From contig DF820466.1 in the NCBI GenBank assembly GCA_000739535.1, positions 278,144 to 342,143 of the forward strand: a DNA stretch of 64,000 nucleotides, written 5' to 3'. The notes beneath the pieces are model-generated. The model worked only from the letters and a program-made list of their open reading frames with translations. It was not told where the DNA came from and did no database searches. Both the position numbers and the translations under genes were made by a program. Source of the DNA: Candidatus Vecturithrix granuli. Lineage in GTDB: Bacteria; Moduliflexota; Moduliflexia; Moduliflexales; Moduliflexaceae. Below are positions 45,305 through 54,513 of this stretch, piece after piece (the stretch's first letter is position 1; every line of letters begins with the position of its first letter).

Positions 45305-46540
45305 ATGAAACAATATAAAATAATAATATTGGTTTTTGCTTTGATAATAGTTCCCAATAATGAATTAAAGGCAAAAGGATGTAGGGTGAATTATCGGTGG
45401 CAACAGATAGGTCCTGATTCAGAAACTGATTTTTTAGACTTAAAAGAAATTACTTTTGTTTTAAGTGATGATTTTATCAATAATTATGATATGGTAGGTT
45501 TTCCATCATTTATTTTGAATCAAACCAACATGCAACTGCTTGATATGAACCAAGATGGTTATTCAGATCAAGATTTTGTTGAAAGAATCGATAATCTAAT
45601 AATCTGGAAATCTGCTAATGGCTCTCGAAGAATCACAACAAGAGGTTGTGGTAGTGGTAGTGGATTTAACCCTGATTGTGGCTATGCTTTCATAAGTTTT
45701 AAGCGTAAACCGCATCTAATAAGTGGAAGCGGGAATATAGAAATGCATGCAAAGGGGATTTTACCAAATGGAGAAGAATATCGAAGGGATCATATCGCTG
45801 AGACTTCATTTTTTGACTGCCCGATCGAGACAGAAAATGATAGTTTTAGTAATTCTAAGCGACAATTAGCATTAGTAATTGGGAATGCTAATTATTTAAA
45901 TGACCCTTTGTCAAATCCAATAAATGATGCTCATGCAATGTCAAAAGTACTAGAAAATTTAAGGTTCGAAGTCATAACATATGAGAACGTCAATCAAAGC
46001 GATATGAAGCGAGCAATAGACGAATTTGGTCAGAAACTTAAAAATTATGATGTTGGCTTATTTTTCTATTCTGGTCATGGTGTTCAAGTGAATGGAGAAA
46101 ATTATCTAATTCCTGTTGATGCAAACCCCAGAAACGAAGCAGATATTGAATATGATGGTGTGAATGTTGGGAGAGTGCTTGCCAAGATGAAGAATGCGAA
46201 TAGTTTAACTAATATTGTGATATTAGATGCTTGTCGAGACAATCCTTTTGAAAAAAGTTGGACAAAAAGTTTAACAACGAAAGGATTAACGTTTATGAAT
46301 GCCCCAACAGGATCAATTATAGCATATGCCACAGCCCCAGGAAAAGTGGCTTATGATGATTCAACAAAATCTAATAGCTTTTATACAGCAGCCCTTTTGG
46401 ATTATATTGGAATGCCCAATATTTCTATTTTGGAGATGTTTCAACAGGTTCGAACTCGTGTTATTGAAGCGACAAATGGCAAACAAACGCCTTGGGAATC
46501 AACGTCATTAACGAGAAATTTTTATTTTAAGCAAGAATAA
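45305..46540 (+). CDS. secreted caspase-like (peptidase C14) protein
   Basis: The 411-residue protein has a signal peptide (MKQYKIIILVFALIIVPNNE). An uncharacterised N-terminal domain (about 25-185) contains DMNQDGYSDQDF, an EF-hand-like loop. A caspase domain (about 190-405) starts at RQLALVIGNANYLNDPL, with catalytic His in FFYSGHGVQ and Cys in VILDACRDNPF. The start 45305 fits the signal peptide. The gene is far more AT-rich than its neighbours and is flanked by integron-core-like sequences, so it was probably acquired. The target is unknown. Confidence 0.83.
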   Translation: MKQYKIIILVFALIIVPNNELKAKGCRVNYRWQQIGPDSETDFLDLKEITFVLSDDFINNYDMVGFPSFILNQTNMQLLDMNQDGYSDQDFVERIDNLIIWKSANGSRRITTRGCGSGSGFNPDCGYAFISFKRKPHLISGSGNIEMHAKGILPNGEEYRRDHIAETSFFDCPIETENDSFSNSKRQLALVIGNANYLNDPLSNPINDAHAMSKVLENLRFEVITYENVNQSDMKRAIDEFGQKLKNYDVGLFFYSGHGVQVNGENYLIPVDANPRNEADIEYDGVNVGRVLAKMKNANSLTNIVILDACRDNPFEKSWTKSLTTKGLTFMNAPTGSIIAYATAPGKVAYDDSTKSNSFYTAALLDYIGMPNISILEMFQQVRTRVIEATNGKQTPWESTSLTRNFYFKQE

Positions 46541-46585
46541 TGAGATAAGTAATAAAGTTGCAAACCTTTAATAATCAATAAGGTA

Positions 46586-46635
46586 GCCTAACAATGCGCA
46601 TTAACCGGAGTAAAACCCGCTGCGCAATGTTATGT
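46586..46635 (+). repeat. attC-like recombination site candidate
   Basis: GCCTAAC (46586-46592, matching RYYYAAC) begins a stem TAACAATGCGCA that pairs, with one mismatch, with TGCGCAATGTTA; the site ends in GTTATGT (46629-46635). The terminal heptamer deviates from GTTRRRY. With GTTAGGC at 45189 it frames the caspase gene like an integron cassette. No integrase is present in the window. Confidence 0.4.
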
Positions 46636-46871
46636 TGATTGCCCGCTGTCAGGTTTTTTTGTACTGTCAGCTTGGTTACTTCCGATCAAAGGTGAGTCTT
46701 GTCGCCTCAAGCCGGGCATTAAGGGCAATTAGGACGATAAGTTCCATTTTACCAACGGAACAACGCAATAGAAGGGATTCTCAGAGAGAATGGGTGGTCA
46801 GGACGGACACAGTCATCATGAGACATGGTATGATAATACAGAAATAGAATCAGGAGAGAAGGGAGATAGTC

Positions 46872-47129
46872 ATGATAAAAACCTATCAATTTGACTCAAT
46901 AATCCAAGAAAATGGAGTTATTATGCTCCCGAAGCATATGCAGCCGTTACAGAGGCATCACGTGAGATTGATCGTGATCGATTTAGAACCCTCACGGTTC
47001 GACTCAGTAACGCTGTTAACTGAGATTACTCAAAAATATAAGATGATCACGGAAGAACAAGAGTTGTCCATTGATGAGATTTATGCGCAACGGGAGCAGA
47101 GCCATGAACGAACCTTTGTGTTTGATTGA
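46872..47129 (+). CDS. antitoxin of a VapBC-like pair
   Basis: This short acidic-tailed 85-residue protein begins MIKTYQFDSIIQENGVIMLP, like the beta-strand DNA-binding start of DUF104/AbrB-like antitoxins, and has a helical C-terminal end (SIDEIYAQREQSHERTFVFD). GGAGA lies upstream. It overlaps the PIN gene by 26 bases, which supports the antitoxin role more than its own sequence does. Confidence 0.65.
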   Translation: MIKTYQFDSIIQENGVIMLPKHMQPLQRHHVRLIVIDLEPSRFDSVTLLTEITQKYKMITEEQELSIDEIYAQREQSHERTFVFD

Positions 47130-47556
47130 TACTGATGTCTTGAGCTATATCCTCAAACGACGAGAACCGTTCTATCAACGAAGTCGTGATTATCTCGCCA
47201 GGTATGAGCGTTTCACGATCAGTTGCCTGACCTATTACGAATGTTTACGAGGGTATAAAGCGGTGAACGCGATACGGCGATTACAGGTATTCCACGAATT
47301 ACTCCAGATTACTGATGTCCTCTATCTTGAACAAAGTATCCTGGAAAAATCAGCAGAAATCTATAGTGTTCTGAAGCCGAAAGGGGAATTGCCAGGAGAA
47401 TTTGATCTGATTATCGGAGCAACTGCTCTTACTCATAATATGAGCATCGTCACCAATAATATCCTCCATTACCAAACAATTCAAGGCTATTTTCCCCTCC
47501 ATATTACGGATTGGAAGAGACCACACGATAAAGACGAGCCTAGAAATATGGAATAA
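47104..47556 (+). CDS. PIN-domain toxin, VapC-like
   Basis: The 150-residue PIN RNase has acidic active-site residues in CLIDTDVLSYIL, in the SCLTYYECLRG glutamate, and in GEFDLIIGATAL, with VTNN near the end. The start 47104 follows GGGAG; the longer reading begins inside the antitoxin gene without a site. Substrates of such toxins are typically tRNA or rRNA. Confidence 0.85.
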   Translation: MNEPLCLIDTDVLSYILKRREPFYQRSRDYLARYERFTISCLTYYECLRGYKAVNAIRRLQVFHELLQITDVLYLEQSILEKSAEIYSVLKPKGELPGEFDLIIGATALTHNMSIVTNNILHYQTIQGYFPLHITDWKRPHDKDEPRNME

Positions 47557-47586
47557 AGGGGAAGACTGCTCTAAAGAGGAGGCAAC

Positions 47587-48132
47587 ATGAACAACATCAC
47601 CCTGTCGACCCAGCGCCTTGAATTAATCGCGGCCACGCTTGAGCATCTTTGCGCGGAATTAGACGCCCCTGAACGTCTGGCATCCCCCTTGAATGCTCAG
47701 GTGGCACCCGGCTGGCCCCCGGGCGAATACGATCGGGATGCCCAGGAATTCTTCCGAGACCGCCTGAAAGAAGGCGGCAGCGCAGCCATCGGCTGGTACA
47801 GTTGGTACGCCGTGCGACGAGCAACTCCCGGCCAACCTCCGGCTCTGGTGGGCGCAGGCGGATATTTCGGGCCTCCTGGTGAATCCGGGGAGATAGAAAT
47901 CGGATTTTCGGTCATACCCGCCTGGCAAGCTTTGGGATACGCGACCGAAATTGCCCGGGCCCTTGTTGAACGGGCTTTTGCCGATGTGCACGTGAACAAC
48001 GTGATTGCCCATACTGCCCCTGAGAATTTAGCCTCGCGCAAAGTCCTTGAAAAATGCGGATTTCATTACGTTGGCCTTGATGCGGACTCCGGCAACTGTC
48101 TTTTTGAAATCCAACGAAACACCGCTTCATAA
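47587..48132 (+). CDS. GNAT-family N-acetyltransferase, RimJ/RimL-like
   Basis: The 181-residue protein begins NNITLSTQRLELIAATLEHL, typical of the RimL-like branch. The acetyl-CoA region reads GFSVIPAWQALGYATEIARA and NLASRKVLEKCGFHYVG. The GAGGAGG ribosome site is excellent. It follows the VapBC pair by 30 bases. The substrate is unknown. Confidence 0.87.
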   Translation: MNNITLSTQRLELIAATLEHLCAELDAPERLASPLNAQVAPGWPPGEYDRDAQEFFRDRLKEGGSAAIGWYSWYAVRRATPGQPPALVGAGGYFGPPGESGEIEIGFSVIPAWQALGYATEIARALVERAFADVHVNNVIAHTAPENLASRKVLEKCGFHYVGLDADSGNCLFEIQRNTAS

Positions 48133-48202
48133 CAAAAGGCAGGCTGAATAATAACCCTTCCGGATCGATTCCCAGGCATCCCTCCTTGCCTTCAAACATA
48201 TC

Positions 48203-49243
48203 TTATGCCAACAGTTTTTTTAAGTTGTCGGTAAATGGGGGAGTTACGACTCCCTTTTCCGTAACGATCGCCGTAATCAATTCGTGCGGCGTCACATCGA
48301 AAGCCGGGTTATATACCTTCACATCCTCCGGCGCAATTTGACGACCGTACCAATGCGTAATTTCCCGCCGGTCGCGTTCTTCGATGGGAATGTCTTTCCC
48401 GGAGGGACAATTCATATCAATGGTCGGAGTCGGCGCGGCAATATACATCGGAATCCCAAAATATTTCGCCAGAATCGCCACAGACATTGTGCCGATTTTA
48501 TTGGCGACATCACCATTGGCGGCCACGCGATCCGTGCCTGTAATCACTGCGTCAATTTTTCCCTGCGACATGACTACTCCCGCCATATTATCGCAGATCA
48601 GAGTCACATCAATCCCTGATGTGTGCAATTCATAACTCGTCAAGCGCGCGCCCTGGAGATACGGGCGTGTTTCGTCAGCATACACTTTGAGATTCCAGCC
48701 ACGTTCTTTTGCTAAATAGATCGGGGAGGTTGCCGTACCATATTTTGTTGTCGCTAATACCCCGGCATTACAATGCGTCAAGATCGTCATGCCATCTTTG
48801 AGCAGCGGCAGAAAATTTTCGCCGATATGTCTGTTAATCTCAATATCTTCTGCGTGAATCGCAATCGCTTCTTGTTCAAGAAGCTTTTTCTTTTCAGGTA
48901 CCTGAAAATCTTTCAATGAATCGGCCTTTGCGACCATACGATCGATTGCCCAGAACAGGTTAACCGCTGTCGGACGGGATGTCGCCAGGTATTCACCATT
49001 TTTTCTGACGATCTCCATAAATTCCTCATGGGACATCTCTTCCAGGTTCTGGATTCCAAGCACCATCCCATAGCCTGCTGCTACTCCGATTAACGGCGCG
49101 CCGCGCAGTTCCATATCCTTGATCGCATAAAACACCTCTTCAATGGTCGTTTTCGGGTTATATTCGGTAACTGCCGGGAGTTTGATTTGATTCAATACGT
49201 AAAAAACTCCGTCCTTCCATTCAATATGTTTAAAATCTTCCAT
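48203..49243 (-). CDS. mtnA: S-methyl-5-thioribose-1-phosphate isomerase
   Basis: The 346-residue methionine-salvage isomerase belongs to the eIF2B-like family. [49 protein letters not shown] and [20 protein letters not shown] (catalytic Cys and Asp) are all present. No other salvage gene is adjacent. The start codon has no Shine-Dalgarno; a long inverted repeat begins 7 bases upstream of it. Confidence 0.92.
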   Translation of the reverse strand: MEDFKHIEWKDGVFYVLNQIKLPAVTEYNPKTTIEEVFYAIKDMELRGAPLIGVAAGYGMVLGIQNLEEMSHEEFMEIVRKNGEYLATSRPTAVNLFWAIDRMVAKADSLKDFQVPEKKKLLEQEAIAIHAEDIEINRHIGENFLPLLKDGMTILTHCNAGVLATTKYGTATSPIYLAKERGWNLKVYADETRPYLQGARLTSYELHTSGIDVTLICDNMAGVVMSQGKIDAVITGTDRVAANGDVANKIGTMSVAILAKYFGIPMYIAAPTPTIDMNCPSGKDIPIEERDRREITHWYGRQIAPEDVKVYNPAFDVTPHELITAIVTEKGVVTPPFTDNLKKLLA

Positions 49244-49249
49244 GTTGTG

Positions 49250-49342
49250 AAGTGACTAAAGTGACAAAAGTGACAAGTGAACTAAAATTATAGGTCTTCA
49301 CAAACTTTAATTCACTTGTCACTTTAGTCACTTTAGTCACTT
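49250..49342. repeat. 37-bp-arm inverted repeat directly upstream of mtnA
   Basis: Arms at 49250-49286 and 49306-49342 are nearly perfect complements, each built of GTGACTAAA/GTGACAAAA units. The element fills almost the whole gap between the AGE-family gene and mtnA and sits where the mtnA ribosome site should be. Confidence 0.8.
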
Positions 49343-49378
49343 AAAAAAATTCGTTTCTTCACAAATCCTGTCACATCG

Positions 49379-50560
49379 TTAAACAGCCATTTCTTCCAGC
49401 AATTTCCAGCAATACCATTGCATACGGGGCAGATGGAAGGGGCCTTTCCACATATTGCCTTTCAAGGGCACCGAAATTCTCCCATCCCGGTGCAGATAGC
49501 CGTACCATTCACCGTATTCAGGATCGGGAAAATAGGTATAAGCCCAATCGTGAATCTGCTGATGCCATTGGGCGTATTTCTCATCACCGGTCATCTGGTA
49601 AGCGAGCAGCGTGGCGATAATAGCTTCATTCTGAGGCCACCAGAATTTCATATCGTGCCAATATTCCTGCACCGGCAGCCCCTTGGCATCGCGGTAGTAA
49701 ATGATGCCGCCGTATTCTTGATCCCAACCCCATGTCCACATCCAATCGAGAATAGTCGTGCCGATTTTAAGCAAGTGAGGATCATTGTTGCGTAATTTGG
49801 CTTCGTGCAACGTAAACCAGGCCGCTTCAATCGCATGGCCGGGACACATCATCCGTCCGTCAAAATGGTCAATGAATTCACCATTTGGACCAACCGTTTC
49901 CAGAACCGCTTTGAATTCAGGTTTCATGAAATCCCGTTCGATTTCCGCGATACAACGATTAATCCATTCGTTGCACAGGGTCGGATCGTCAACAGCCTCG
50001 CGCAAAATCTGGGCGGTGACAATCAGAATCATCGGAATCGCCAATGCTTTGCCGGCGCGGGTTTCAGGATTGAATTTCGGCGGAATCAAGCCGGGAGTCG
50101 TCAGATAGCGAATAATCAGCTTGAATAAGTCAAGTGCCTCTTGCTGCGCCTGCTTATCACCAGTTGCTTTGCTATAGGCGGCCAGCGCGATCGTCGCAAA
50201 GGTTTCGCTGAAAATATAGCGGCGTTTGCGAACCGGCCGCCCTTCACGCGTGACCTGAAAGAACATGCGGCCATCAGCATCGAACCCGTGTTTCCGGATA
50301 AAATCAATCCCATGTTTTGCCAGTTCCAGCCATTCAGCGCGCGGTTCGACCGTATTATACAGCGTTGACAACAGCCAGGTAAAACGTCCCTGCTGCCATA
50401 TTCCCTTGTCAGTATCAATGACCGTGCCATCACGATCGAGCGCAAACATAAAACCGCCGTATTCTCGGTCAACACAATGCTTAATCCAGAACGGCAGCGT
50501 ATCATTCAATAACCCATCACGATACACCGTGAGTAATTCATTTATGCGTTGTGGAGTCAT
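49379..50560 (-). CDS. AGE-family epimerase/isomerase (N-acylglucosamine 2-epimerase-like)
   Basis: The 393-residue alpha/alpha-barrel protein has DREYGGFMFALDRDG at the start, MCPGHAIEAAWF and FWWPQNEAIIATL with catalytic histidine and glutamate positions, and KGPFHLPRMQWY with the second catalytic histidine. Members act on N-acyl-D-glucosamine, cellobiose or mannose. Downstream of a MalEFG-like importer, a role in the imported sugar's metabolism is likely. Confidence 0.88.
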   Translation of the reverse strand: MTPQRINELLTVYRDGLLNDTLPFWIKHCVDREYGGFMFALDRDGTVIDTDKGIWQQGRFTWLLSTLYNTVEPRAEWLELAKHGIDFIRKHGFDADGRMFFQVTREGRPVRKRRYIFSETFATIALAAYSKATGDKQAQQEALDLFKLIIRYLTTPGLIPPKFNPETRAGKALAIPMILIVTAQILREAVDDPTLCNEWINRCIAEIERDFMKPEFKAVLETVGPNGEFIDHFDGRMMCPGHAIEAAWFTLHEAKLRNNDPHLLKIGTTILDWMWTWGWDQEYGGIIYYRDAKGLPVQEYWHDMKFWWPQNEAIIATLLAYQMTGDEKYAQWHQQIHDWAYTYFPDPEYGEWYGYLHRDGRISVPLKGNMWKGPFHLPRMQWYCWKLLEEMAV

Positions 50561-50678
50561 ATTTTTACAATTAAATACAACGAATGTAAAACAACACGGA
50601 TTAAGCTTACAAGGACAGTTCCAATCCCTGTCATTTTACACTCGCATATTGAAAATTCGTGATTATTTACCAGGCTCA

Positions 50679-50826
50679 TTCGCCGTAGGCGATACAGTAT
50701 TGTAGAAAAGATGAGCACTTCCCATACCTCAATTCGCCGTAGGCGATAGACAGTGCAACCGCTACGCGGTAAAAAGGATGACAGCGGCGTTACCCATTAC
50801 TACAATACTTGAAGTCCTACGGACTA
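50679..50826. repeat. CGCCGTAGGCGA/CGCGTAGCGG repeat cluster
   Basis: TTCGCCGTAGGCGATACAGT followed by ATTGTAG occurs at 50680-50705. A core repeat lies at 50734-50748, the inverted AACCGCTACGCGGTAA near 50757-50772, and CTACAATACTTGAAGTCC near 50800. The last two mirror the 13258-13410 and 496-562 copies. It fills the gap between the permease and the AGE gene. Confidence 0.7.
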
Positions 50827-50850
50827 TCACTATGAAATAGTTACGAATAC

Positions 50851-51699
50851 TTATCCTTTTACAGCGCCCAGGGTAATGCCGCGAATCAGGTAACGCTGGA
50901 CAAACAGGGCAAACAGCAGCATGGGTACAATCATCACCACAGCCATGGCCGACATTTGTCCCCACAGAATTCCTTTATCAGTGACAAAGCTAGCGACTGC
51001 AATGGAGAGTACCATTGCTTTTCTGCGGGCGACGCTGGCCGCAATCAGAAATTCGTTCCAGGAAAGAAAGGCGGTCAAAATTGCGGCTGAAGCCACGCCA
51101 GGCGCGGTCATCGGCAAAACGACATGCCAGAAACGCTGCCAGGGATTTGCGCCATCAACTACCGCCGCTTCTTCAACTTCTTTAGGCAACTCGTTAAACA
51201 CGATCAGCATGAGCCAGGTGACAAAGGGAATCGTAATTCCCAAATGACCAACAATAATCGCCCAGACAGTATCCAGCAGCTTAAATTGCCGCATGATCAA
51301 AAAGTAAGGGATCACGGTCGTGACTCTCGGATAGAAGCGGATAAAGAGGAACATGAATACCACCGAACTCAGCCATTTGCTTGATAAGCCCATGCGGGCT
51401 AATCCATAGGCCGCCAGTGTGCCGAACACAATTGTGACAACTGTCGTCACGCTGGACACTATCAGGCTGTTGGTGAAAAATTGGGATGTCTTGGGATTCC
51501 CAAACGCCTGCTGATAGTGCTCAAACGTCACTTCGGTGGGCAGAATCGTCGGAGGAACAGTTAAAAATTCACGCGGCAGTTTCAGGCTGTTGATCAGCAG
51601 ATACGCCAGAGGAATCAAAACGGCAAGACAGGCAATGATCAGGATGAAGACGCGTAGGCTCTGCAACAGGGTGTGATGAAAAGCGAGGCGACGATATTT
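50851..51699 (-). CDS. sugar ABC transporter permease, MalG-like
   Basis: The 282-residue permease has the coupling loop EEAAVVDGANPWQRFWHVVL and ends YLIRGITLGAVKG, typical of MalG-type proteins. ATG 51699 follows CGGAGA. It is last of the three transport genes. Confidence 0.9.
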   Translation of the reverse strand, partial: KYRRLAFHHTLLQSLRVFILIIACLAVLIPLAYLLINSLKLPREFLTVPPTILPTEVTFEHYQQAFGNPKTSQFFTNSLIVSSVTTVVTIVFGTLAAYGLARMGLSSKWLSSVVFMFLFIRFYPRVTTVIPYFLIMRQFKLLDTVWAIIVGHLGITIPFVTWLMLIVFNELPKEVEEAAVVDGANPWQRFWHVVLPMTAPGVASAAILTAFLSWNEFLIAASVARRKAMVLSIAVASFVTDKGILWGQMSAMAVVMIVPMLLFALFVQRYLIRGITLGAVKG

Positions 51700-51726
51700 C
51701 ATAGATATTCTCCGGCTCAAAACATG

Positions 51727-52650
51727 TTAACTGGTTGCCAGCCGTCGCTGAAGCCAAAAGACCAGCGCGATCACTGCGGCGGCAAAAGCCATAAAAATCC
51801 ATGAGGCCGCGGCCGCATGTCCTAAATTAAAATTACGGAGTCCCAGGGTATAAATAAAGAATGTCAGGGTATAGGTGCTATAGCCCGGGCCGCCAAACGT
51901 GAGCGAATACACGGCATCCAGGGAAAGCAGAGAATCTAACATTCTGAGCATCAGGGTTAAGAGCAGCAAAGGGGTCAACAGCGGAAGTTCGACCTTCCAA
52001 AACATTTGCCAACGCGAAGCTCCGTCAATAGCAGCCGCTTCCAGGAGTTCATCAGGAATTCCGGTAATACCGGCGGCAACCACCAACAGCACAAACGGCG
52101 TGGCCTGCCAGATGTCCAGCAGCATCACCGAAATTAACGCCCAGGTCGGTGAGGCCAGCCATTCAGGGCCTTGCACTCCGATATAATTGAGGAGATGATT
52201 GACCAGGCCTGCGCGAGAATTCAAGAGCATACGCCATAATGTTCCGGCCGCAACCGGCGCAATCACCATCGGGAGAATCAGCACAGTACGCACAGAGCGC
52301 ATCAACCAACCTGAACCCATGGTCAGGTAAGCTAAACCCATGCCCAGGAGCATTTCCACCACAATCGCTCCGCCGGTAATATAGAAGCTATTACGGACAG
52401 ATCGTCTGAAAACATCGCTGCCGAGCATTTTCGCAAAATTCTGGACGCCGTTAAAGCCCTCGGGAGTCTGCGAACTGGTCAACGACCATTCCTGCACCGC
52501 AAGAAAGGCGGAATAAATGAGTGGATAGAATTGAACGACAACGACTACAAGAAAGGCCGGGAACACAAACGCTGCCATCCAGGGCCAGTCATGTTGTACT
52601 CTTCGGCGTCGTTTTAATTGGAGTTGCTCTGTCAAAACAGTGTGCGCCAT
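51727..52650 (-). CDS. sugar ABC transporter permease, MalF-like
   Basis: The 307-residue permease starts with a basic cytoplasmic segment (LKRRRRVQHDWPWM) and has the coupling loop LEAAAIDGASRWQMFWKVEL. There is no ATPase in this operon, so a shared one encoded elsewhere would be needed. Confidence 0.9.
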   Translation of the reverse strand: MAHTVLTEQLQLKRRRRVQHDWPWMAAFVFPAFLVVVVVQFYPLIYSAFLAVQEWSLTSSQTPEGFNGVQNFAKMLGSDVFRRSVRNSFYITGGAIVVEMLLGMGLAYLTMGSGWLMRSVRTVLILPMVIAPVAAGTLWRMLLNSRAGLVNHLLNYIGVQGPEWLASPTWALISVMLLDIWQATPFVLLVVAAGITGIPDELLEAAAIDGASRWQMFWKVELPLLTPLLLLTLMLRMLDSLLSLDAVYSLTFGGPGYSTYTLTFFIYTLGLRNFNLGHAAAASWIFMAFAAAVIALVFWLQRRLATS

Positions 52651-52674
52651 TTCCTTCCCACATTTTCTTCGACC

Positions 52675-52707
52675 AAAAACCGGGTTTCTTGAAGAAACCC
52701 GGTTTTT
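52675..52707 (-). terminator. hairpin between binding protein and permease genes
   Basis: AAAAACCGGGTTTCTTG and AAGAAACCCGGTTTTT form a strong stem with a T run, within the operon. This is the usual place for partial termination, which keeps binding protein in excess over permeases. Confidence 0.75.
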
Positions 52708-52715
52708 GGAGTGTA

Positions 52716-53975
52716 TTACTTTTGCTTCAATCCCTGAGCGTCTGCAATTTCGACCAGCGCGGTTGGAACCTTAATTTCAGCCCAGGCGGCTTGAGAATTT
52801 TCGACCACCTGTTCAGGCGTGATTGAGCCGATCATCAGTTCCCCGGTGTTACGGAAGAAGATTTCAAAGGCTTCAAAGGTCCAGGGCAGCGATTTTGCGC
52901 GGCTCAGATTATCTAATTGGCCGGGATAGTCGTGGGCATGTTGTTTTAACAGTTCTTCATCTTCATACGTTACGCGATGCGGAGAGCCAATGCCGAATTC
53001 CAGCATAAATTCTTTGGCGCGTTCCGGATTACTGTAGGCTTTGATCCATTCCCAACTTTCTTCAGGATTATCGCTGTATGTTGAGATGAAAAGGTTCCAG
53101 GCGCTGACCATCGGAAAGCCCGGACCAGGAAAATGCGCCAGACGCCAGTTGCCGACCACTTTCGACTTGGCCGGATCATCCGCGGCCGCCCGCACAAAAC
53201 TCGGCCAGCAAATTAATGTGGCGGCTTTCCCATCCAAAAATACGGCGTTGGCCTCATCAATGCTCAGGCCTACCGCATTACTGGGGTTATATTCCAACAG
53301 CCCGGCCATTTTCTGCAACGCCACGACCGCTTTGTCTTTTTCTAACTGGTATGCGCCATCTTTATTGACCAGATAGCCGTCGTACATCCCCAGGAAGATC
53401 GCCGGGTTCTGTTCAGGCGCGCCCCAAGCGTACACATTCGCAGCAATATCCGTTCCGGCCAGAGCGTCTTTGAGCTTTTTGAGCCGGTCAATAAATTCAT
53501 CCCAGGTTTGCCAATTGGCATCAATACCATATTTTTCAAAAAGATCGGTGCGATACAGAATGCCGTACGCGTCAGCGCTGTAGGGTACGCCAATGCGTTT
53601 ACCGCCGTAAAAATTGGAAGGCCCGGGCGACCAGATGCGTTCAATGAACGTGTCGCCGTATTTGTCGCGTGTGACGAATTCATCCAACGACAGCATGTGT
53701 TCAAACACCGAAGCAATCCAGAATTCGCCGGACATCACGTCAAATTCCCCGGTGCCGGTTGTCAAATCCGTAATATGATTCTGATTCAGCACCGCCCAGG
53801 GGGCGGCCACAAGTTCCACCGTGATCCCGGTATTCTTTTCAAAGTCTGCTTTGATTTTTTCAGCCGCTTTATCGTACGTACCAGATTGCATATAGGTGAC
53901 GGTAATTTCAGCGGCCGAGACATTCAAGGCGAACATGCCGATTAAGAGCATAATCCACAAACTTTTGTTTTTCAT
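52716..53975 (-). CDS. sugar ABC transporter substrate-binding protein, MalE/UgpB-like
   Basis: The 419-residue periplasmic protein has a signal peptide ending at VSAAE. It is an SBP_bac_1-type protein: ADFEKNTGITVELVAAPWAV opens the fold, GVPYSADAYGILYRTDLFEK is the conserved domain crossing, and WNLFISTYSDNPEESWEWIK is typical of the family. ATG 53975 has GGAGGG upstream. It is the first gene of the operon. Confidence 0.9.
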   Translation of the reverse strand: MKNKSLWIMLLIGMFALNVSAAEITVTYMQSGTYDKAAEKIKADFEKNTGITVELVAAPWAVLNQNHITDLTTGTGEFDVMSGEFWIASVFEHMLSLDEFVTRDKYGDTFIERIWSPGPSNFYGGKRIGVPYSADAYGILYRTDLFEKYGIDANWQTWDEFIDRLKKLKDALAGTDIAANVYAWGAPEQNPAIFLGMYDGYLVNKDGAYQLEKDKAVVALQKMAGLLEYNPSNAVGLSIDEANAVFLDGKAATLICWPSFVRAAADDPAKSKVVGNWRLAHFPGPGFPMVSAWNLFISTYSDNPEESWEWIKAYSNPERAKEFMLEFGIGSPHRVTYEDEELLKQHAHDYPGQLDNLSRAKSLPWTFEAFEIFFRNTGELMIGSITPEQVVENSQAAWAEIKVPTALVEIADAQGLKQK

Positions 53976-54135
53976 ACGTAAACCCTCCTTGAGCCAGCTC
54001 ATTGCATTGTTGATAGGTTTATAGTTCTCGCGTCAGCGAGTTTCTCCGATATACTCCCAACCAATCCTTTTTCAGGCGTTTCCCATGTTTTCTTCACGTT
54101 CCGCCAGAACATCACCTCCTTCATTGCAGTGATAT

Positions 54136-54164
54136 GATCTAAAAGCGAACGTTCGCTTTGTCAA
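54136..54164 (-). promoter_or_regulatory. promoter with LacI-type palindromic operator as spacer
   Basis: On the minus strand TTGACA (54164-54159) is followed 17 bases later by TAGATC (54141-54136). The spacer is the perfect 18-bp palindrome AAAGCGAACGTTCGCTTT (54142-54159), whose central CG and spacing fit LacI/GalR-family operators. Binding would block the promoter of the sugar ABC operon. No LacI regulator is encoded in the window. Confidence 0.7.
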
Positions 54165-54297
54165 GTAAAAAGATAGGTTTTTCTCTGCACGGCTGCCCGC
54201 GTTTTTTTCGGAAATTTTCTTGACAACACACAAAAGAAGTTTGAAAAAAAAGAGGAACATTAAACAAACATATCACATAAATCACACCTAATCACGA

Positions 54298-54304
54298 GTT
54301 AAGC
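54298..54304 (+). other. GTTAAGC heptamer, possible integron core
   Basis: GTTAAGC satisfies GTTRRRY. It is followed by short palindromes (AGCGGCGATCCGCT). It matters only with the attC-like structure on the far side of the DinB-like gene; alone it could be chance. Between here and 54513 no other gene is seen. Confidence 0.25.
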
Positions 54305-54513
54305 GGCGATCCGCTGTTGCTCCATACCGTCTCGCGGAGGGAGGGTAACTTATCCCGCGCCCCGCTAGGCATATCAAAATTCACAGAATATGTTCAGACT
54401 GTGGGCATCAACATAATATTGCAAAAGAATAAAAGAGAGAAATGAGAGGGGCAATTGGATCAACACGATACTGCGTGATGAGAGAGAACATCATGCGATG
54501 AGGAGGAATGGCT

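Noticed and set aside
46632-46847. Short plus-strand frame before the antitoxin gene
   Set aside because: There is no ribosome site or domain pattern; the stretch looks like intergenic DNA beyond the attC-like site.
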